Assembly: GCF_040744945.1 (NCBI RefSeq)
Contig: NZ_CP160453.1
Span: 4,464,001 to 4,528,000, forward strand
Length of the DNA stretch: 64,000 bases
DNA from: Saccharothrix sp. HUAS TT1
GTDB taxonomy: Bacteria > Actinomycetota > Actinomycetes > Mycobacteriales > Pseudonocardiaceae
Direction of reading: 5' to 3'
Shown: piece after piece, positions 1 to 8,705 of the stretch
How positions within the stretch are numbered: the stretch's first letter is position 1
Layout of the letters: each line of letters starts with the position of its first letter
Notes under the pieces: generated by a model
What the model saw: only the letters and a program-made list of their open reading frames with translations
Told to the model about the DNA's origin: nothing
Databases searched by the model: none
Program-made: the position numbers and the translations under genes

Positions 1-3000
1 CCTCGTCCTCGGGCAGGTCGAGCGCGACCGGGAAGACGGTGGTGAACCAGCCGACCGTGCGGGACAGGTCGACGTCGTCGAACAGCTCCTCGCGGCCGTG
101 GCCCTCCAGGTCCACCAGCACCCGCGACCGGCCGGTCCAGTCGGACAGCACCCGGCCGAGCGCGGTCAGCAGCACGTCGTTGACCTGCGTGCGGTACACG
201 CCGGGCACGTCGCGCAGCAGCGCTCCGGTCTCCTCGGCGGTGAGCCGCACGGTGACCTCGCGCTGCGAGCCGACCGTGTTGGGGCCGTGCCGGTCCACCG
301 GCACGTCGGTCGGCGAGGCGGCCACCGCCGCCCAGTGCTCCAGCTCGGCGTCGAAGCCGCCGGTGGCGTGCTCGGCGAGCCGGGTCGCCCAGTCCCGGAA
401 CGACGTGGTCTTGCGCCCCAGCCGGACCGTGCCGCCCGCGCGGGCCTGGCGGTAGGCGGTGGCCAGGTCCTCGACCAGCACGCGCCACGAGACGCCGTCG
501 ACCACGAGGTGGTGCGCGGTCAGCCGGACCGACCGGCCGTCCAGCACCTCGGCGCGCAGCAGCGGGCCGCGGGTGAGGTCGAAGCCCGCCAGGTCCAGCG
601 GGTTGACGCCGGTCGCGGCCTCGACCACCTGGCGGTCGCCCTCGAACCGGGTGCGCAGCGCGTCGTGGTGCCCGACCAGCGCGGCGAGGGCGGCGCGCAG
701 CGCGACCGGGTCGACCTCGTCGTCCAGGTCGGCGACGACGGACTGGTCGAAGTGCTCGGGCCGCACGGTGTGGCTGTCGAGGAACCAGCGCTGGATCGGG
801 GTGAGCGGCGCGTCGCCCGCGACCGGGCCCTGGTCGGCGGCGGGCGGCAGGTCGCGGGTGACGTGCGGGGCGATGGCGGCGATGGTCTGGTGCGCGAAGA
901 TGTCCCGCGAGGTCAGCACGAGACCGGCGCGCCGGGCCCGGGTGACGACCTGGATGCCCAGGATCGAGTCGCCGCCCAGCTCGAAGAAGTTGTCCCGCAC
1001 GCCGACCCTGGCCGCGCCGAGCACGTCGGCGAACACCTCCGCCAGCACGGCCTCGACGGGCGTGCGCGGCGCCACGTAGCGGACCTCGGCGCGCTCCTCG
1101 GGCGGCGCGGGCAGCGCGTCGCGGTCGAGGTGGTCCAGGCCGACGAACGTCGCGGGCACGGCGTGCGCGGGCAGCACCTGGCCGAGGAAGCCGCGCAGCG
1201 CGGACGCGCCGACGTCGGGCGTCACGTAGGCGACCAGCCGGCCGTCCACCGCGACCACGGCCGCGTCGGTCACCCCGTGGTGCCGCCGGATCGCCTGCTC
1301 GACCTCGGCCGGGTCCACCCGGACGCCGCGGACGCGGACCGAGTCGTCCGGCGCGAAGTCGAGCTCCACGAGCCCGCGCAGCGGGCGGTCCGGGTCCTCG
1401 ACCACCAGGCGCAGCAACGCCTCCAGGTCGTCGCCCAGCGACTCGACCGTGCCCGCGTCGAACAGGTCGGTGTTGTACTCGACGGTCAGCGCCAGGTCGT
1501 CGCCGCGCGGCCAGAACTCCACCACGAGGTCGAACCGGGCCACCGGCCGCGGCAGGTCGTGCTCGACCGCGGTCAGCTCGCCGAACGCGCCCTCGCGCAG
1601 CAACGGCTGCTGCAGCGCGACCACGGCCTGCACCAGGGGCGTGCGGCTGGGGTCCGGGTCGGGGCGCAGCTGCTCCACCACCCGGTCGAACGGCACGTCG
1701 TCGTGCGCGTACGCCTCCAGCGCGGTGTCGCGCACGTGGTCCAGGAACGCGGTGAACGGCAGGTCCGGGTCCACCCACGAGCGCAGCACGAGCGTGCGGA
1801 CGAAGAAGCCGACCGCGCGGTCCAGGTCGGGGTGCTCGCGGCCGGAGCTGACCGTGCCGACGGCGATGTCGCGCTGCCGGCTGCGCGCCGACAGCAGCAC
1901 CTGCACGGCGGCGGTGAGCGTCATGAACAGGGTGGCGTCGTGCGCCCGGCCGACCCCGGCCAGCCTGCGGACCAGGTCGGCGGGCAGCGGTCGGCGCAGC
2001 ACCGCGCCGGACGTGGTGCGCAGCGGCGGTCGCGGCCGGTCGGTCGGCAGGTCCAGCGCCTCGATCCCGGCCAGCCGGTCGCGCCAGTAGCCCGGGTCGC
2101 CCTCGGTCCCGGCCCGGTCCCACACCGCGTAGTCGGGGTACTGCACGGCCGGCTCACCGGGCTGCCCGCCCGCGTACAGCTCGGCCAGCTCCTCCAGCAG
2201 CACCTGCACCGACCAGCCGTCGGTGACGATGTGGTGCTGCACCAGGACCAGCAGGTGCTCGTCCGGGCCGAGCGGGCTCAGCACGGCCCGGGTCAGCGGC
2301 CCGGCGCGCAGGTCGAACGGCTCGGCCAGGCCGAGGTCGTCGGCGTCGGCGGGCTCGGTCAGCACGCGCAGCGGGATCGCCCCGTGCTCCGCGACGACCT
2401 GCACCGGCTCGTCGCCCATGACGTCGAACGTGGTGCGCAGCGCGTCGTGCCTGGCCGCCAGCGCGTCCAGCGCCCGCGCCAGCCGCGCCACGTCCAGCGG
2501 GCCGGACAGCCGGACGCCGACCGACGTGTTCTGCTCGGGCGCGGCGTCCAGCGAGAACAGCCTGCGCTGCGCGGACGACAGCGGCAGCGGCGCGCCCCTC
2601 GGCGCGCGGCGGATCGGCGTGCGGTCCTCGCCCCGGTCGTGCCCGAGCACGGCCTCGGCCAGCGCGGCGACCGTGCGGTGGTCGAACATCGCCCGGACCG
2701 GCAGCCCACCCAGCCGGGACAGCGCCCGCACGGCCAGGATCGAGTCGCCGCCCAGGGCGAAGAAGTCGTCGTGCGCGCCCACCCGCGGCACGCCCAGCAC
2801 CTCGGACCACGCCTCGGCCACCCGGCGCTCGGCCTCGGTGCGCGGCTCGACGTAACCCTCCGGCAGGTCGCCGACGACCGGCTCCGGCAGCGCGTCGCGG
2901 TCCAGCTTCCCGTTGGGCGTCAACGGGAACGCGTCCAGCGCGACGAACGCCGACGGCACCAGGTAGTCCGGCAGGCTCGCCGCCAGGTGCTCGCGCAGCC

Positions 3001-4258
3001 CCGCCGTCCCGCCGACCACGTAGGCCACCAGCCGCTTCGGCTCGCCGCGGGCGATGACGACGGCGTGCTCGACGCCGGGGTGCTGCCGCAGCAGCGCCTC
3101 GACCTCGCCGGGCTCGACCCGGAAGCCGCGGATCTTCACCTGGTGGTCGGCGCGGCCGACGAACTCCAGCTGGCCGTCCTCGCGGGTGCGGACCACGTCG
3201 CCGGTGCGGTACATCCGACCGCCGGGCGGGCCGAACGGGTCGGCCACGAACCGCTGCGCGGTCAGCCCCGGCCGGCCGAGGTAGCCGCGGGCCAGGCCGA
3301 CGCCGGTCACGTACAGCTCGCCCTCGGCGGCCGGGCGCAGCTCGTCGTCCAGCAGCCGGACCTCGGTGCCCGGGACGGGCCTGCCGATGGGCGGCGTGCC
3401 GCCCGGCTCCAGCGGCTCGCTCCACGAGGTGACCACGGTGGACTCGGTCGGCCCGTAGGCGTTGATCATGCGACGGCCCGGCGCCCACTTGGCCACCAGG
3501 TCCGGCGGGCACGCGTCGCCGCCGACGACGAGCGTGCGGAACGTCGGCAGCTCCACGTCCGGCACGGTGGCCAGCGCGACCGGCGGGATCAGCGCGTGCG
3601 TCACGCCGAACTGCGCGATCACCTGAGCGAGCTGGTCGCCCAGCAGCGGTCCGGGCGGCGGCACCACGAGCGCCGCGCCGGCGGGCAGGGCCATGCACAG
3701 CTCCAGCACCGAGGCGTCGAAGCTGGGGGAGGAGAACTGGAGCACCCGGTCGCCCGGCCGCACGTCGAAGTGCTCGACCTCGGCGGCCGAGAAGGCGGGT
3801 AAGCCCCGGTGCGGCACGACCACGCCCTTGGGCTTGCCGGTCGAGCCGGACGTGTAGATGACGTACGCCGGGTCCTCCGGCCGGATCGCCACGTCGGGCG
3901 CGGTGGCGGGCAGGCCGTCCAGCCCGGGCAGGGCGTCCAGCACGAGCAGCGGCCCGGCGTCGGAGACCATGAACGCGATCCGGTCGGCCGGGTAGGCCGG
4001 GTCGATCGGCAGGTACGCGGCGCCGGTCTTCAGCACCGCGAGCCGGGCCACCACGTTGTCCACCGAGCGCGGCATGGCCACCGCGACCACCTGTTCGCGC
4101 CGCGCCCCCTTGGCGGCCAACAGGTGCGCGAGCCGGTTCGCCCGCTCCTCCAGTTCCCGGTAGTCGACCACCGCGTCGGTGGATATGACCGCGGGCGCGT
4201 CGGGAGTGCGCAGCGCCTGCGCGGCGATCAATTCCGGCAGTGTGCGGGCGTGCGTCAT
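1..4258 (-). CDS. Nonribosomal peptide synthetase, A-T-C-[A remnant]-T-E, 3' end outside window
   Basis: The protein starts at ATG 4258 and about 1419 residues lie in the window before it runs off the left edge. Domains in order: adenylation (A3 [11 protein letters not shown] near residue 134, A8 near 366-386, A10 [12 protein letters not shown] near 447); carrier (GGDSIL near 502); condensation (HHIVTDG near 673); a piece of adenylation C-subdomain only ([14 protein letters not shown] near 968, then HLDRDALP near 1039); a second carrier (GGDSIL near 1093); and an epimerisation domain ([10 protein letters not shown] near 1249, GHGREE and RTVGWF near 1385-1405). There is no N-terminal C domain, so the first module looks like a loading module. 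My reading of the first A pocket is D-A-L-V-V-G-A-V-V-K, close to aromatic (tyrosine-like) codes; this is a hand alignment to the GrsA positions. The gene begins 66 bases after the serine hydrolase gene and is probably co-transcribed with it. No thioesterase is seen in the window. Confidence 0.93.
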   Translation of the reverse strand, partial: MTHARTLPELIAAQALRTPDAPAVISTDAVVDYRELEERANRLAHLLAAKGARREQVVAVAMPRSVDNVVARLAVLKTGAAYLPIDPAYPADRIAFMVSDAGPLLVLDALPGLDGLPATAPDVAIRPEDPAYVIYTSGSTGKPKGVVVPHRGLPAFSAAEVEHFDVRPGDRVLQFSSPSFDASVLELCMALPAGAALVVPPPGPLLGDQLAQVIAQFGVTHALIPPVALATVPDVELPTFRTLVVGGDACPPDLVAKWAPGRRMINAYGPTESTVVTSWSEPLEPGGTPPIGRPVPGTEVRLLDDELRPAAEGELYVTGVGLARGYLGRPGLTAQRFVADPFGPPGGRMYRTGDVVRTREDGQLEFVGRADHQVKIRGFRVEPGEVEALLRQHPGVEHAVVIARGEPKRLVAYVVGGTAGLREHLAASLPDYLVPSAFVALDAFPLTPNGKLDRDALPEPVVGDLPEGYVEPRTEAERRVAEAWSEVLGVPRVGAHDDFFALGGDSILAVRALSRLGGLPVRAMFDHRTVAALAEAVLGHDRGEDRTPIRRAPRGAPLPLSSAQRRLFSLDAAPEQNTSVGVRLSGPLDVARLARALDALAARHDALRTTFDVMGDEPVQVVAEHGAIPLRVLTEPADADDLGLAEPFDLRAGPLTRAVLSPLGPDEHLLVLVQHHIVTDGWSVQVLLEELAELYAGGQPGEPAVQYPDYAVWDRAGTEGDPGYWRDRLAGIEALDLPTDRPRPPLRTTSGAVLRRPLPADLVRRLAGVGRAHDATLFMTLTAAVQVLLSARSRQRDIAVGTVSSGREHPDLDRAVGFFVRTLVLRSWVDPDLPFTAFLDHVRDTALEAYAHDDVPFDRVVEQLRPDPDPSRTPLVQAVVALQQPLLREGAFGELTAVEHDLPRPVARFDLVVEFWPRGDDLALTVEYNTDLFDAGTVESLGDDLEALLRLVVEDPDRPLRGLVELDFAPDDSVRVRGVRVDPAEVEQAIRRHHGVTDAAVVAVDGRLVAYVTPDVGASALRGFLGQVLPAHAVPATFVGLDHLDRDALPAPPEERAEVRYVAPRTPVEAVLAEVFADVLGAARVGVRDNFFELGGDSILGIQVVTRARRAGLVLTSRDIFAHQTIAAIAPHVTRDLPPAADQGPVAGDAPLTPIQRWFLDSHTVRPEHFDQSVVADLDDEVDPVALRAALAALVGHHDALRTRFEGDRQVVEAATGVNPLDLAGFDLTRGPLLRAEVLDGRSVRLTAHHLVVDGVSWRVLVEDLATAYRQARAGGTVRLGRKTTSFRDWATRLAEHATGGFDAELEHWAAVAASPTDVPVDRHGPNTVGSQREVTVRLTAEETGALLRDVPGVYRTQVNDVLLTALGRVLSDWTGRSRVLVDLEGHGREELFDDVDLSRTVGWFTTVFPVALDLPEDE

Positions 4259-4324
4259 CGCGAGAAGTGCCTTTCTGGCTCGGGGGCGCGCCTTACCCGA
4301 TAAGCGCGGGGGCTAAACGTGATT

Positions 4325-5593
4325 TCAGGCTGTTTTTGCGACCTGCCGGCGAGCCAGTCGGCCACCGATCTGGATCCACCGGATCCCACCGTCGCCGGGG
4401 TCGCGCAGGAAACGCCCGGTCTGGTTGGTGTCACCGGTGTCGGAATCGCGCATCGCGAACACCAGGCCATCGAACAGCGACAGGTCCGCGAACGGCTCGC
4501 CGTCCACGGTGAGCGCCAACCGCTCCCGGTCCACGGCCCGCACCGCGTATTCGACGTCGCCGTTGCGGAAGCGGCCGGTGCAGTCCGGCGGTGGTGGGAT
4601 GCGGTGCCGCAGGCCGCTCATCCCGTCGTAGTCCGCGACCGGCAGGCCGGCGTCCGCCAGGTCCTGGACCAGGTCGCGCCAGAGGGCGAAACCGCTGCTC
4701 CCGTTGGTGGTCAGGGCCACCGCGGTGCCGTCGGACGGGTTGATCCGCAGGTGGCAGGACGTGCCGTCGGCGGTGCCGTCGTGGCCGACCCAGCGGACGC
4801 CGTCGCGCTGGAACAGCGCGAGGCCGAGGCCCCAGCCGTCGGCCATGCCGAACGGCTCGGCGTGCCGGACCGGCTCGCGCATCAGCGCGAGGTCGTCGGC
4901 GGCGATCAGGTGCGGCGCCGCGCCGCCGAGCATCCGGCCGAACGCGACCAGGTCGGTCGCGCTGGCCGCCAGGGCGCCCGCGGGCGCGTCGACGGCGGCC
5001 AGCGACTGCGCCACCGGGACGACCCGGCCGGTGCCCGGGTTGACCGCGTGGCCGCTGACCACGTCGTCGGACGGGTTCGTGGTGAACCCGGCGCGCACCC
5101 CGAGCGGGCGCAGCAGGACCGCCTCCACCGCCTCCGACCAGGTCATCCCGGTCGTCACCTCGATCAGGTGGCCGACCAGGCTGTAGCCGATGTTGGAGTA
5201 GGAGAAGCCCGCGCCCGGCTCGTGCAGCGGGTGCAGCTCGCGCAGCGCCTGCCGCACGTGGTGGCGCAGGGACGTGGTGCGCACGTCCTCCGGGTCCGAC
5301 GGCAGGCCGCCGGTGTGGCTGAGCAGGTGGCGCAGCGTGAGCTCGTCGGCCACGCCGGGCAGGTGGTCGGACAGCGGCGCGTCCAGCTCCAGGTCGCCGT
5401 CGGAGACCAGGGCCATGGCGACGGTCGCGGTGAAGGTCTTGGTGATCGAGCCGATGGGCACGGCCGCATCGGCGGCCAGCCCCACCTCGTGCGTCCACGT
5501 GCGTCCCGCGTGGTGCACGGCGAGCTGCGCGCCGGGGACGTGGTGCTCGCGGACGAGCGCCGTTAATCGAGCGATGATCCGTTGGGTGTCCAT
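4325..5593 (-). CDS. Serine hydrolase of the beta-lactamase/PBP family, candidate stand-alone peptide cyclase (PBP-type thioesterase)
   Basis: This is a 422-residue class C beta-lactamase/PBP-fold protein. The SxxK motif is S49-I-T-K52, the YxN motif is Y132-S-N134, and a His-Asp-Gly stands at 271-273. A C-terminal beta-rich part of about 100 residues (from PPPDCTGRF) resembles the lipocalin-like domain of SurE-type enzymes. There is no signal peptide, so it should act in the cytosol, unlike a secreted beta-lactamase or DD-peptidase. The start ATG 5593 follows an AGAGGA ribosome site. It lies directly upstream of the NRPS on the same strand. In surugamide-like pathways a cytosolic PBP-type protein in this position releases and cyclises the peptide in trans, usually onto a D-configured C-terminal residue; the epimerisation domain in the adjacent NRPS fits that. 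The family is seen; the cyclase role is inference. The alternative is an ordinary esterase. Confidence 0.85.
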   Translation of the reverse strand: MDTQRIIARLTALVREHHVPGAQLAVHHAGRTWTHEVGLAADAAVPIGSITKTFTATVAMALVSDGDLELDAPLSDHLPGVADELTLRHLLSHTGGLPSDPEDVRTTSLRHHVRQALRELHPLHEPGAGFSYSNIGYSLVGHLIEVTTGMTWSEAVEAVLLRPLGVRAGFTTNPSDDVVSGHAVNPGTGRVVPVAQSLAAVDAPAGALAASATDLVAFGRMLGGAAPHLIAADDLALMREPVRHAEPFGMADGWGLGLALFQRDGVRWVGHDGTADGTSCHLRINPSDGTAVALTTNGSSGFALWRDLVQDLADAGLPVADYDGMSGLRHRIPPPPDCTGRFRNGDVEYAVRAVDRERLALTVDGEPFADLSLFDGLVFAMRDSDTGDTNQTGRFLRDPGDGGIRWIQIGGRLARRQVAKTA

Positions 5594-6153
5594 GCGTGAG
5601 TCCTCTGAGAATGAGCCAATACGGCTGCGTGCCCAACATTGACGGTCGACAGCAGATCGTCGCGACCGCCGAACGGAGCATTCCCAGAATAGTCATTACC
5701 TATTTTGCGGAGAACGTGACCCCACGCCAGAGGAGAGCGCCCCCGATTCACTCGAACGGTCGGGTTTGGACTAGCCGGTCTCGTATAGAAGCGCAGTACG
5801 CGAGGGTTATTCGCAGTCGGGTGTCAACGCCTTCAGGGGTAGACGTGAGCGGTCGCACAGGCGACCATGAAATGGCTTCACGGTCCGCCGGATGAATTTC
5901 TCACAATATTTGAGATCACCGTAACCTTTGCCGCGGGACGTCGTTTGGCGTTACCCGGCCGTAGTGTTCCCGGGCCGCGGTGGCGCTGGGTGACGGATGT
6001 CCGTCACGGCGCGTTGGCGGGCTCGGGCTCCGGTGGAAGATCGACCGCTCCGGCGCGCGCGCCGCGGACCCCACCGTTCACAGAGGACACCGCCCGCGCC
6101 GGGCGTCGACCCACCGGCCGCGGCGCGGCGGGCACCGGCCCGCGCGGGCGCGG
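5594..6153. other. Intergenic region, relatively AT-rich left part
   Basis: There are 560 bases without a convincing gene. The left half (about 5600-5930) is visibly richer in A and T than anything nearby and presumably carries the promoter of the cyclase-NRPS operon; TATTCT on the minus strand (5686-5691) is a possible -10. An inverted repeat TGACGGA-TG-TCCGTCA stands at 5991-6006. Open frames here have atypical codon use and are probably not genes. The region is a likely boundary of the peptide cluster. Confidence 0.5.
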
Positions 6154-6768
6154 TCAGTCGAGCTGGACGTCGTGGTGCAGGGCTTCCATCCGGGCGTCCA
6201 GCTCGGCCGCGATGGCGGCGGTGGCGGTCAGCTCCTCGACGAAGCCCGCGGGCACCTGGTCGTCGTACTTGTAGAACAGCTTGTGCTCCAGGGTGGCCCA
6301 GAAGTCCATCGCGATGGTCCGCAGCTGCACCTCGACCTTCACGTGCTCCACCCGGTCGGACAGGAACACCGGGATGCGCACGATCAGGTGCAGGCTGCGG
6401 TAGCCGTTGGGCTTCGGCGCGGCGACGTAGTCCTTGGTCCGCAGGATCTCCACGTCGCTCTGCCGGGCCAGCATGTCGCGCACCCGGTACACATCGGACA
6501 CGAACGGGCACACCACGCGCACGCCCGCCACGTCGTCCAGGTGCTCGGCGGCCAGCGACAGGTCCGCGGGCAGCCCCTTGCGCCGGAGCTTGTCCAGGAT
6601 CGCGTCCGGCCGCTTCACCCGGTGGGTGACGTGCTCGATGGGGTCGTGCCGGTGCACGAGGTCGAACTCCTCGCTGAGGATGCGCAGCTTCGTCATCAGC
6701 TCGTCGACCGCGAACTTGTACACCACCAGGGACCGCCGCAGCAGGTCATCCGCGACGCCGATGTCCAT
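6154..6768 (-). CDS. Small alarmone synthetase, RelQ/YjbM-like (p)ppGpp synthetase
   Basis: This 204-residue protein carries only the RelA/SpoT synthetase domain, with no HD hydrolase, TGS or ACT parts, which is the length and layout of RelP/RelQ small alarmone synthetases. Visible motifs are RVKRPDAILDKLRRKG (substrate binding), LDDVAGVRVVCPF (metal-site strand with conserved Asp), KPNGYRSLH (the family signature) and EVQLRTIAMDFWATLEHKL with the catalytic-site Glu. It should transfer pyrophosphate from ATP to GTP or GDP in the cytosol. ATG 6768 is chosen because the conserved domain begins directly after it; the frame stays open further upstream but that part is unlike coding sequence and would overlap the leader of the next gene. 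It appears monocistronic and is divergent from the EamA gene. Confidence 0.9.
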   Translation of the reverse strand: MDIGVADDLLRRSLVVYKFAVDELMTKLRILSEEFDLVHRHDPIEHVTHRVKRPDAILDKLRRKGLPADLSLAAEHLDDVAGVRVVCPFVSDVYRVRDMLARQSDVEILRTKDYVAAPKPNGYRSLHLIVRIPVFLSDRVEHVKVEVQLRTIAMDFWATLEHKLFYKYDDQVPAGFVEELTATAAIAAELDARMEALHHDVQLD

Positions 6769-6797
6769 GATCCCACGATACCGGGGCCCCGCTCGGC

Positions 6798-6803
6798 TAC
6801 GAT
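6798..6803 (+). promoter_or_regulatory. -10 box of a leaderless-type promoter before a short leader frame
   Basis: TACGAT ends 7 bases before GTG 6811, the spacing expected if transcription starts on the first base of the start codon. No good -35 hexamer is seen. Confidence 0.4.
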
Positions 6804-6810
6804 GCCGGTC

Positions 6811-6855
6811 GTGAACACCCACTGGCACGTGGTCCTCCCGCCGCCGTGCGCCTGA
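6811..6855 (+). CDS. Possible 14-residue leader peptide VNTHWHVVLPPPCA
   Basis: A GTG-started frame of 14 codons ends in TGA at 6855, 92 bases before the EamA transporter gene. It begins 7 bases after a TACGAT -10 box and so would be read from a leaderless transcript. The peptide contains a Pro-Pro-Pro run two codons before its end, a sequence known to slow ribosomes, and also His-Trp-His. Two perfect inverted repeats follow before the transporter start. The layout is that of a translating-ribosome attenuator, but conservation of the peptide has not been tested and a chance frame cannot be excluded. Confidence 0.4.
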   Translation: MNTHWHVVLPPPCA

Positions 6856-6856
6856 C

Positions 6857-6938
6857 CGGGCGCACTCGCTGACACACACCCGCACGCCTGCCTGATCGCG
6901 CAGTGCGCCCGTTCGCGCCCTCACCTCTTCTCGCGAAC
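6857..6938 (+). promoter_or_regulatory. Two stem-loops between leader peptide and EamA start, candidate attenuator
   Basis: CGGGCGCACT (6857-6866) pairs perfectly with AGTGCGCCCG (6902-6911). GTTCGCG (6911-6917) pairs with CGCGAAC (6932-6938), whose 3' arm abuts the ribosome-binding CGGAG. The arms share base 6911, so the two helices adjoin. Formation of the second would place structure right against the translation start of the transporter gene. Confidence 0.45.
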
Positions 6939-6947
6939 GGAGATCCA

Positions 6948-7790
6948 GTGTCGACCCTTGCCGTTGTCCGAGCACGTCCTGCTCAAGGATCGCTGCCCAT
7001 CCTGGCCGCGTGCGTCCTGTGGGGCACCACCGGCACCGCCAGCTCGCTCGCGCCCGCCTCCGCACCGGCTTCGGCCGTCGGCGCGGCGGGCCTGGTGCTC
7101 GGCGGCTGCCTGCTCTTCCTCACCGCCCGGGGCGCGCGCGCCGTGCTGCGGACCGCCGACCGGCGGCTGCTGCTGCTCGGCGCGCTGACCGTGGCGGGCT
7201 ACGCGCTCGCGTTCTACCCGGCCGTCGAGCGCACCGGGGTGGCGGTCGCCACCACCGTGGCGCTGGCCACCGCGCCGATCGTCCTGGGGCTGCGCTCCCG
7301 ACCGCTGGTCACGTCGACCGCCGTGGTCGGGTGCGCGGTGCTCGTGCTGGGCGGCGGCAACGCGCACGTCGACCTGGTCGGCGTGGCGCTGGCGCTGGTC
7401 GCGGGCCTGTCCTACGCCGCGTACTCGGTGATCTGCGCGCACCTGATCGGGCTCGGGCACCCGTCCCGGGCGGTGGTGGGCGCGGTGTTCGGCGGCGCGG
7501 CGGCGCTGACGCTGCCGGTGCTCCTGCTGCTCGGCGTCGGGTGGGTGGCCGACCCGGCCGGGCTCGCGGTGACCGCGCACCTGGCGGTGTTCACCACGTT
7601 CGCCGCGTACCTGCTGTTCGGTCACGGGCTCCGGCGCACGAGCGCGGCGGCGGCGACCACGTTGACGCTCGCCGAACCCGCCGTGGCGGCCGTGCTGGGC
7701 GTCGTCGTGCTGCACGAACGCCTGCCGCTCGCGTCCTGGTGCGGGATGGCCGTGCTGGCGCTGGCCCTGCTCGCGCTCGCGCGCGGGTGA
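6948..7790 (+). CDS. EamA/DMT family transporter
   Basis: The protein is 280 residues from GTG 6948, preceded by CGGAG at 6938-6942. It is almost entirely hydrophobic, with about ten membrane segments in two EamA repeats; the second repeat begins near GLSYAAYSVICAHLIG and ends with the typical LAEPAVAAVLGVVVLHERL motif. Members of this drug/metabolite transporter family export amino acids, nucleotides or small toxic compounds through the cytoplasmic membrane; the substrate cannot be read here. An in-frame start at 6903 exists but has no ribosome site and would lie inside the leader hairpins. The preceding short frame and hairpins suggest regulation by translation of the leader. Confidence 0.9.
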   Translation: MSTLAVVRARPAQGSLPILAACVLWGTTGTASSLAPASAPASAVGAAGLVLGGCLLFLTARGARAVLRTADRRLLLLGALTVAGYALAFYPAVERTGVAVATTVALATAPIVLGLRSRPLVTSTAVVGCAVLVLGGGNAHVDLVGVALALVAGLSYAAYSVICAHLIGLGHPSRAVVGAVFGGAAALTLPVLLLLGVGWVADPAGLAVTAHLAVFTTFAAYLLFGHGLRRTSAAAATTLTLAEPAVAAVLGVVVLHERLPLASWCGMAVLALALLALARG

Positions 7791-7796
7791 CACCCC

Positions 7797-7828
7797 GGTG
7801 GGTCGGCGCCGTCCGGCGTCGGCCCACC
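7797..7828. terminator. Bidirectional hairpin terminator
   Basis: Fourteen paired bases (7797-7810 with 7815-7828, two of them G-U on the + transcript) close a GTCC loop. It lies between the convergent EamA gene and the gene ending at 7845. There is no U run, as usual in actinomycetes. Confidence 0.6.
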
Positions 7829-7844
7829 GCCGGTCGGGGCGGTG

Positions 7845-8345
7845 CTAGTCGGGGCGGTGCGCCCCGCCGCCCAGGCCGTACAGGATGCGCTGGATGACCT
7901 CGGGGTCCACGTCCGGCTCGTCGCCCATCTTCTCGGCGGCGGGGGAGCGGCGCGGTTCGCGGCGCGGCAGCGGCACGGCGGAGGCGTTCATGCCGGACGG
8001 CAGCGCCAGCTCGCACCACGCCAGGTGGCCGCCCGCGGTGAGGTCGACCAGGCCCGCGCGGGTGCCCGCCAGCTCCGGCGGCAGCGCCACGCGGTTGCCC
8101 TCGACCTCCACCACCAGGTAGCCGCCGGTCAGCCGCAGGCGCACCAGCAGGAAGCCGGGCGCCCTGCGGTCCGCCACGTCGACCGCGGCGCCGACCAGCC
8201 GGCGGACGGTCTGCGCGGCCTCGTCCTGCATCGCCCGCAGGCGCCACTCGCCGAGCGAGAAGCGCACGAACATGTCCGCGACGTTCACCGCGGTGGGCAG
8301 CGCGACGAGTCGAAGGTCGTCGACCTGTTCGGTCTGGCCGTTCAC
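7845..8345 (-). CDS. Hypothetical protein resembling a degenerate anti-sigma/HATPase-like regulator
   Basis: The protein is 166 residues from GTG 8345, preceded by GAGGAGG at optimal spacing. Residues from LRLVALPTAVNVADMFVRFSLGEWRL through QTVRRLVGAAVDVA to LRLTGGYLVVEVEGN follow the order of a small RsbW-type ATPase fold (helix with Arg/Phe, helix before the N box, then strands), but the asparagine-containing N box is missing. The C-terminal 40 residues are charged and Pro/Arg-rich. Such proteins are common single-copy regulators in actinomycetes and often have no assigned role. There is no signal peptide, so it is probably cytosolic. Family assignment is tentative. Confidence 0.65.
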   Translation of the reverse strand: MNGQTEQVDDLRLVALPTAVNVADMFVRFSLGEWRLRAMQDEAAQTVRRLVGAAVDVADRRAPGFLLVRLRLTGGYLVVEVEGNRVALPPELAGTRAGLVDLTAGGHLAWCELALPSGMNASAVPLPRREPRRSPAAEKMGDEPDVDPEVIQRILYGLGGGAHRPD

Positions 8346-8652
8346 ACCGAATCCTCCTCGCCTGCGTCCGGCGCGTGCTGCGCCAGATGGTGCCATGAGT
8401 GCATCCGGTGTCACCCACGTGGTCTACGACCGTGAGCGGACCGTGTCCGCTTCGAGTTCTACGCCTTCAGTGCTGACCGAAAGGGAATCGTAGTCCCACG
8501 ACCTACTACGGGTCATCACCGAGTGCGGTTCACCCGGTTCGCGGCGGCGGACCGGAAACTACCGAAATGCGCGGTGAAATGGAATGACCGCTCATGTTCG
8601 CTCGGGCGTGTGACGTGAATCCGCAGCGCAGGGGGTGGTCGGGGACGTGCAG
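8346..8652. other. Intergenic region upstream of the 8345 gene
   Basis: About 300 bases hold no convincing gene. The part near 8480-8600 is less GC-rich and probably carries the promoter for the minus-strand gene starting at 8345. No clear operator or RNA motif was seen. Confidence 0.4.
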
Positions 8653-8689
8653 CGCGAAGGGCCCGTCGGCTGCCGACGGGCCCTTCGCG
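8653..8689 (-). terminator. Strong hairpin terminator downstream of the YceI gene
   Basis: CGCGAAGGGCCCGTCGGC (8653-8670) and its exact reverse complement (8672-8689) flank a single T, in effect a stem of about 16 pairs with a tiny loop. It starts 17 bases after the minus-strand yceI stop. Confidence 0.85.
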
Positions 8690-8705
8690 GGGTGCTGGGA
8701 CGAGC

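Noticed and set aside
98..3802. A 1234-codon open frame on the plus strand opposite the NRPS
   Set aside because: It is the complement of NRPS codons with GC-biased third positions. Its product is Arg/Gly/Gln/Val-rich without motifs, while the minus strand has complete NRPS motifs.
5991..6006. Inverted repeat TGACGGA-TG-TCCGTCA as an operator or terminator
   Set aside because: It is far from both flanking starts, short, and unsupported by a second copy. Kept only as a note in the intergenic entry.
5867..6274. Small plus-strand frame starting MKWLHGPPDEF
   Set aside because: No ribosome site, unlike codon use, and it runs into the complement of the alarmone synthetase gene.
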